NCBI RefSeq assembly: GCF_000092245.1
Contig: NC_014166.1
Location: 124,001 to 188,000 of the forward strand
Origin: Arcobacter nitrofigilis DSM 7299
GTDB lineage: Bacteria; Campylobacterota; Campylobacteria; Campylobacterales; Arcobacteraceae
Length of the DNA stretch: 64,000 bases
Direction: 5' to 3'
The position numbers and the translations under genes were made by a program. A model generated the notes under the pieces. It worked only from the letters and a program-made list of their open reading frames with translations. It made no database searches and was not told the origin of the DNA. Positions 61,109 to 64,000 of the stretch are shown here, in pieces (position 1 is the first letter of the stretch; every line of letters starts with the position of its first letter).

Positions 61109-61369
61109 TCTCCCACTATCAGGAGCTAATTTAGCATATCTCAAAGTCATTTTAATATCTCTACATAAGTTTTTGAATTGTAAAGATAGGTGTTCCTTTT
61201 ATGGCTAAATGACTTGTGAATGTGTGTCTTAGCGTATGCAGTACTACTAGATTTTTTCTATCTTCTTTATCAATGCCAACATTAAATAAGCTATGTAATA
61301 TTTTTAAGATCTATCTTTGTATTGTTGTGAACTCTATGAATATTTTATCTTGTTGGTTAAATTCTTACA
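61109..61369 (-). pseudogene. Decayed integrase 3' fragment
   Basis: About 260 bases closely match the 3' part of the integrase (54757-55030), including the CTCCCACTATCAGGAGC end and HTLRHTF-coding region, but a 5-base deletion after ATCTCTA and several substitutions break the frame. The rest of the gene is absent. It marks a past insertion of a related element. Confidence 0.8.
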
Positions 61370-61449
61370 TTTTGTAATATTTTGAAGAGTTCATTTTTAT
61401 TTTTGCTAATATTTATCATCAGAAAATTTATTTGGAAAAAGGATATAAG

Positions 61450-61581
61450 ATGATAAATATATTAGGAAGTTCCTTGTTTATTGTATGCATAGTAGGAGTA
61501 TATTTCTATTTAAAAAATAAATCAGAGCAAAGTAAAAAAATACCTTTTAAAATACGATATGAAAAAAATAGAAAGCTTTAA
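61450..61581 (+). CDS. 43-residue single-pass membrane protein
   Basis: ATG 61450 after AAAAAGGATATAAG reads MINILGSSLFIVCIVGVYF then a basic, Lys-rich tail ending NRKL. One membrane helix. Supported by a good ribosome site only; no family recognised. Confidence 0.45.
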   Translation: MINILGSSLFIVCIVGVYFYLKNKSEQSKKIPFKIRYEKNRKL

Positions 61582-62147
61582 TTCTTACAAACTCTTTCAA
61601 AATAAATGCCTCTTCAAAAAAATCTCTAAATAGACAATTTTAAAAATAAGATTAATTTTATAAGTGCATAATTATTTTATGTATTTTTAACAATATAAAA
61701 AATTATTTATTATTTTTTAATTTAATATTACTAAGTAATTAATGCTTTTAAAGCTATAAAATTAGTATGATTTAAATATATAAAAAAAACATTAAAAATA
61801 TTCTATTGAGTATTTATTTGTAAATTTATTGAATTGTATCAATAAGTAAAATCCCTTATATTTGGGATTTATGACAAAATAAACAATAAATAAATTATTC
61901 TTTAAGTAAAGTTTTATATTTATATTTTTTAATCAAATTTAAATAATTTAAATATGATTAAATTTTATTTTTGTATAAAAAATATACAGTATAAAAATAT
62001 TATTTTTTTATAAATAATGATAGTATTTCTCAGTTTGGAGTTATAAATTGTTTAAATGATTTATGTTATTTCGAGGACATAAGTAATTTATCATAAACAA
62101 TATCTACGAGAAGTCTTGATTAAAATTTATACAATTAAGGAAATAAA
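61582..62147. other. Long AT-rich intergenic region before the TRAP genes
   Basis: 566 bases with no open frame of note. Contains many A/T runs and probably the promoter of dctP, ending with an AAGGAAAT ribosome site. No convincing sigma54 -24/-12 element was found. Confidence 0.5.
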
Positions 62148-63242
62148 ATGACTAAGAATAGAAGAGATTTTATTAAAAAAACTGGTTTGGCAGGAATTAC
62201 AGCAGCAGTGGCAATTCCATCAGTTGCTAGTGCAGATTCTAAAAAAAAGTTTAGATGGAAAATGACAAATTGTTATGGGGCAGGGGCTCCATTTTATTCT
62301 ACTGGACCTGGAAGTGCAAGTTATTTTTGTAAAAGAGTTGAAGAGTTGACAAATGGAAGATTGAGAATCAAACATTATCCAGCTGGTGAATTAATCCCTG
62401 CAATGGAAGGTTTTGATGCTGTATCAAAGGGTACTATTGAGATGAATTGGGGTAATTCATTTTTTTGGGCTGGTAAAACATTTGCAGCACAATACTTTAC
62501 CGCAGTTCCTTTTGGTATGACTTTTGAGGGTACAAATGCTTGGTTACAATTTGGTGGAGGACAAGAGCTTTGGGATGAGGTTTATAAGCCATTTAATGTG
62601 ATTGGTTTAGCAGCTGGAAATACAGGTACTCAAATGACTGGATGGTTTAAAAAAGAGATAAATGGTGTTAAGGACTTAAATGGATTGAGAATGAGGGTTC
62701 CAGGACTTGCTGGAAAAGTTCTTGAGCAATTAGGTGTTAGTGTTAAGTTATTACCAGGTGGAGAGATTTTCCCAGCTTTAGAAAGAGGTGTAATTGATGC
62801 AGCAGAATTTGTTGGACCTTACCAAGATAGAAGAATGGGATTTCAAAAAGCTGCTAAATATTACTACACAACAGGATGGGGAGAACCAAGTAATACAACT
62901 GAGTGTTTAATTAATAAAGATGCTTGGGCAACACTACCAAAAGATATTCAAGCAATAGTAAAAACAGTTGCATCTGAGTGTAATCTTATGGGGCTTTCAT
63001 GGTCTGAAGCAAATAATTCAGAAGCATTAGAGGATTTAGTAAAAAATCAAGGTGTTATCGTAAAAACATTACCAGATGAAGTTATTAAAAAACTAAGAGA
63101 AGTCACATTTTCAACATATGACAAACTTACGGCTAAAGATCCTTTGGTTAAAAAAGTTCATGAGAGTTACTTTAACTTTAAAACTATTCATGATGGTTGG
63201 CAAAGTAAAGGTGAATTAGTGGTTATGACTAAGTTGTTATGA
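62148..63242 (+). CDS. dctP: TRAP transporter substrate-binding protein (DctP type)
   Basis: Periplasmic receptor of a TRAP system. 364 residues with a twin-arginine signal (NRRDFIKKTGLAGITAAVAI ending VASA-DS), showing Tat export as a folded protein. Body motifs: GSASYFCKRVEELTNGRLRIK, LRMRVPGLAGKVLEQLG, with the ligand Arg expected in RMRVPG, and RGVIDAAEFVGPYQD. Substrate is probably an organic acid; Tat-dependent family members often bind 2-keto or aromatic acids. Overlaps dctQ by four bases. Confidence 0.92.
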   Translation: MTKNRRDFIKKTGLAGITAAVAIPSVASADSKKKFRWKMTNCYGAGAPFYSTGPGSASYFCKRVEELTNGRLRIKHYPAGELIPAMEGFDAVSKGTIEMNWGNSFFWAGKTFAAQYFTAVPFGMTFEGTNAWLQFGGGQELWDEVYKPFNVIGLAAGNTGTQMTGWFKKEINGVKDLNGLRMRVPGLAGKVLEQLGVSVKLLPGGEIFPALERGVIDAAEFVGPYQDRRMGFQKAAKYYYTTGWGEPSNTTECLINKDAWATLPKDIQAIVKTVASECNLMGLSWSEANNSEALEDLVKNQGVIVKTLPDEVIKKLREVTFSTYDKLTAKDPLVKKVHESYFNFKTIHDGWQSKGELVVMTKLL

Positions 63243-63751
63243 TGAAACAACTGGCACTTTTAGCAAATAGACTTGATACGCTTATAATGCGTATCGGTCA
63301 AATAACATCTTGGCTAATTTTTATCTTGGTTTTATTAGTTGCGGGAGATGTTCTTTTTCGATATTTTTTTCATATAAGTTCTATTGCTGAACAAGAGTTT
63401 CAATGGCATCTTTTAGCAGCAATTGCAATATTTGGTTCTGCTTATACTTTCCAACAAGGAGAACATGTAAGAGTTGATCTTTTTTATCACAATTATAGTA
63501 AAAATGTAAAAAGATGGATGAATATATTAATTCCTTTAATAATAATTCTTCCTTTTTCTGCTTTTATAATTTATTTATCAAGTGATTATGTACTGCAATC
63601 TTATGCAAATAATGAAGTCTCACCTGATCCTGGGGGATTACCTTATAGATACCTAGTAAAAGGACTTATACCTTTAGGTTTTATACTTATTTTTATTCAA
63701 GGATTAGCGGTTTTATTAAAAGCCATAACAAAAACAGAAAGCGAGTTATAA
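63239..63751 (+). CDS. dctQ: TRAP transporter small permease (DctQ type)
   Basis: 170 residues, four membrane helices, with the DctQ pattern ADVLFRYFF-like AGDVLFRYFFHISSIAEQEFQW and AYTFQQGEHVRVDLFY. Start at ATG 63239 overlapping the dctP stop (a second ATG follows directly). Three bases before dctM. Confidence 0.9.
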   Translation: MMKQLALLANRLDTLIMRIGQITSWLIFILVLLVAGDVLFRYFFHISSIAEQEFQWHLLAAIAIFGSAYTFQQGEHVRVDLFYHNYSKNVKRWMNILIPLIIILPFSAFIIYLSSDYVLQSYANNEVSPDPGGLPYRYLVKGLIPLGFILIFIQGLAVLLKAITKTESEL

Positions 63752-63754
63752 TTT

Positions 63755-64000
63755 ATGGATCCACAAATATTAGCAATTTTAATGGTTGTATCTCTTTTTA
63801 CATTGATTTTAGCAGGAGTTCCAGTTGCTTTTGCAATAGCAGGGGCAGGTCTGTTTTTTGGAGCAATTGGTGTAGATATGAATCTTTTCAATTTACTTCC
63901 TGCAAGAATCTTTGGAGTTTTGACTAACTATACACTTTTGGCAGTACCTTTATTCGTTTTTATGGGAATACTTTTAGAAAAATCCCGCATAGCAGAAAAG
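63755..64000 (+). CDS. dctM: TRAP transporter large permease (DctM type), 3' truncated by the window
   Basis: First 82 codons: MDPQILAILMVVSLFTLILAG and VPVAFAIAGAGLFFGAIG, then PLFVFMGILLEKSRIAEK, typical of the DctM N-terminus. Ion-coupled membrane channel of the TRAP system. The remainder is outside the window. Confidence 0.9.
   Translation, partial: MDPQILAILMVVSLFTLILAGVPVAFAIAGAGLFFGAIGVDMNLFNLLPARIFGVLTNYTLLAVPLFVFMGILLEKSRIAEK

Larger units (their letters stand above)
56057..61369. mobile_element. Probable second, decayed island abutting the first
   Basis: Accessory genes (lipoprotein, kinase/phosphatase cassette, microprotein relic) lie between the right repeat and a decayed copy of the integrase 3' end at 61109-61369. 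This suggests an older tandem insertion that has lost its own integrase. No third tRNA repeat is visible near 61370-61450, so the outer boundary is uncertain. Confidence 0.4.

Noticed and set aside
62030-62055. Possible sigma54 promoter before dctP (TTGGAG then TTG)
   Set aside because: The -12 GC is missing (TG instead) and the -24 element is poor, so it is not supported.
1-64000. CRISPR array or rRNA operon
   Set aside because: No regularly spaced identical repeats and no rRNA-like sequence were seen in the window.

Overview
The window is a 64 kb piece of a low-GC genome that reads like a member of the Campylobacterota, most likely Arcobacteraceae. The clues are the very AT-rich coding style, a UbiA-type prenyltransferase suited to menaquinone synthesis, RNase J, a GNAT/nitrilase fusion, a Cus/Cop copper locus and a TRAP transporter. 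This placement is inference from gene content; no rRNA lies in the window.

Layout. 1-8022: the end of accC, a DEAD-box helicase, a frameshifted small gene, a phosphate permease, an AEC permease, an asparagine synthase, a small NifX-like protein and a ribbon-helix-helix regulator. 8023-19349: a long minus-strand block with a two-subunit succinate dehydrogenase/fumarate reductase (no membrane anchor next to it), a D-2-hydroxyacid dehydrogenase, phoH, hemJ, rarA, rluB, kdsD, rnj and rsmA. 19424-24004: hisF, a SIMPL-like protein, a nucleoside-phosphorylase-like protein, rlmN, a 28-residue membrane microprotein and gltX. Three exact copies of a parS-like 16-mer, plus one degenerate copy, lie between 9.3 and 21.4 kb, so this stretch may be close to the origin. 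24079-34405: one copper homeostasis block with an HMA chaperone, CopA, a two-component system, a YtkA-like protein, a CusCBA-type pump and a Cys/Met/Lys-rich repeat protein. 34440-44434: MATE, hom, an aminotransferase, rlmB, rsmI, rpmE, miaA, the GNAT/nitrilase and ubiA/mqnP.

44501-56056: a tRNA-Arg(UCG) gene into which an ~11.5 kb integrative mobilizable element has inserted. It is bounded by 67-bp direct repeats of the tRNA 3' half and carries an AlpA-like regulator, a replisome organizer, a VirB6/TrbL-like membrane protein, a MobV-like relaxase with a candidate oriT, and a tyrosine integrase. Its cargo next to the integrase is a three-gene operon: a PycTM-type (DUF5706) membrane effector, an ImmA/IrrE zinc peptidase and a class III nucleotide cyclase. 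This is best read as a Pycsar-type anti-phage module with an embedded peptidase. The cyclase's well-placed ATG is one base out of frame with its catalytic domain.

56057-61400: a second accessory segment just beyond the right repeat. It has a lipoprotein and a compact cassette of a winged-helix/PD-(D/E)XK-like protein, a Ser/Thr kinase, an unrecognised 393-residue protein and a convergent PP2C phosphatase, followed by a decayed copy of the integrase 3' end. I cannot assign this cassette to a described system. 62148-64000: a TRAP dicarboxylate-type transporter, with the large permease running off the window.

Caveat: three genes (2508-2733, the kinase at 27.2 kb and the cyclase at 53.7 kb) each become normal if a single base is added or removed in a short homopolymer. 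They could be assembly indels, real mutations or slippage sites.
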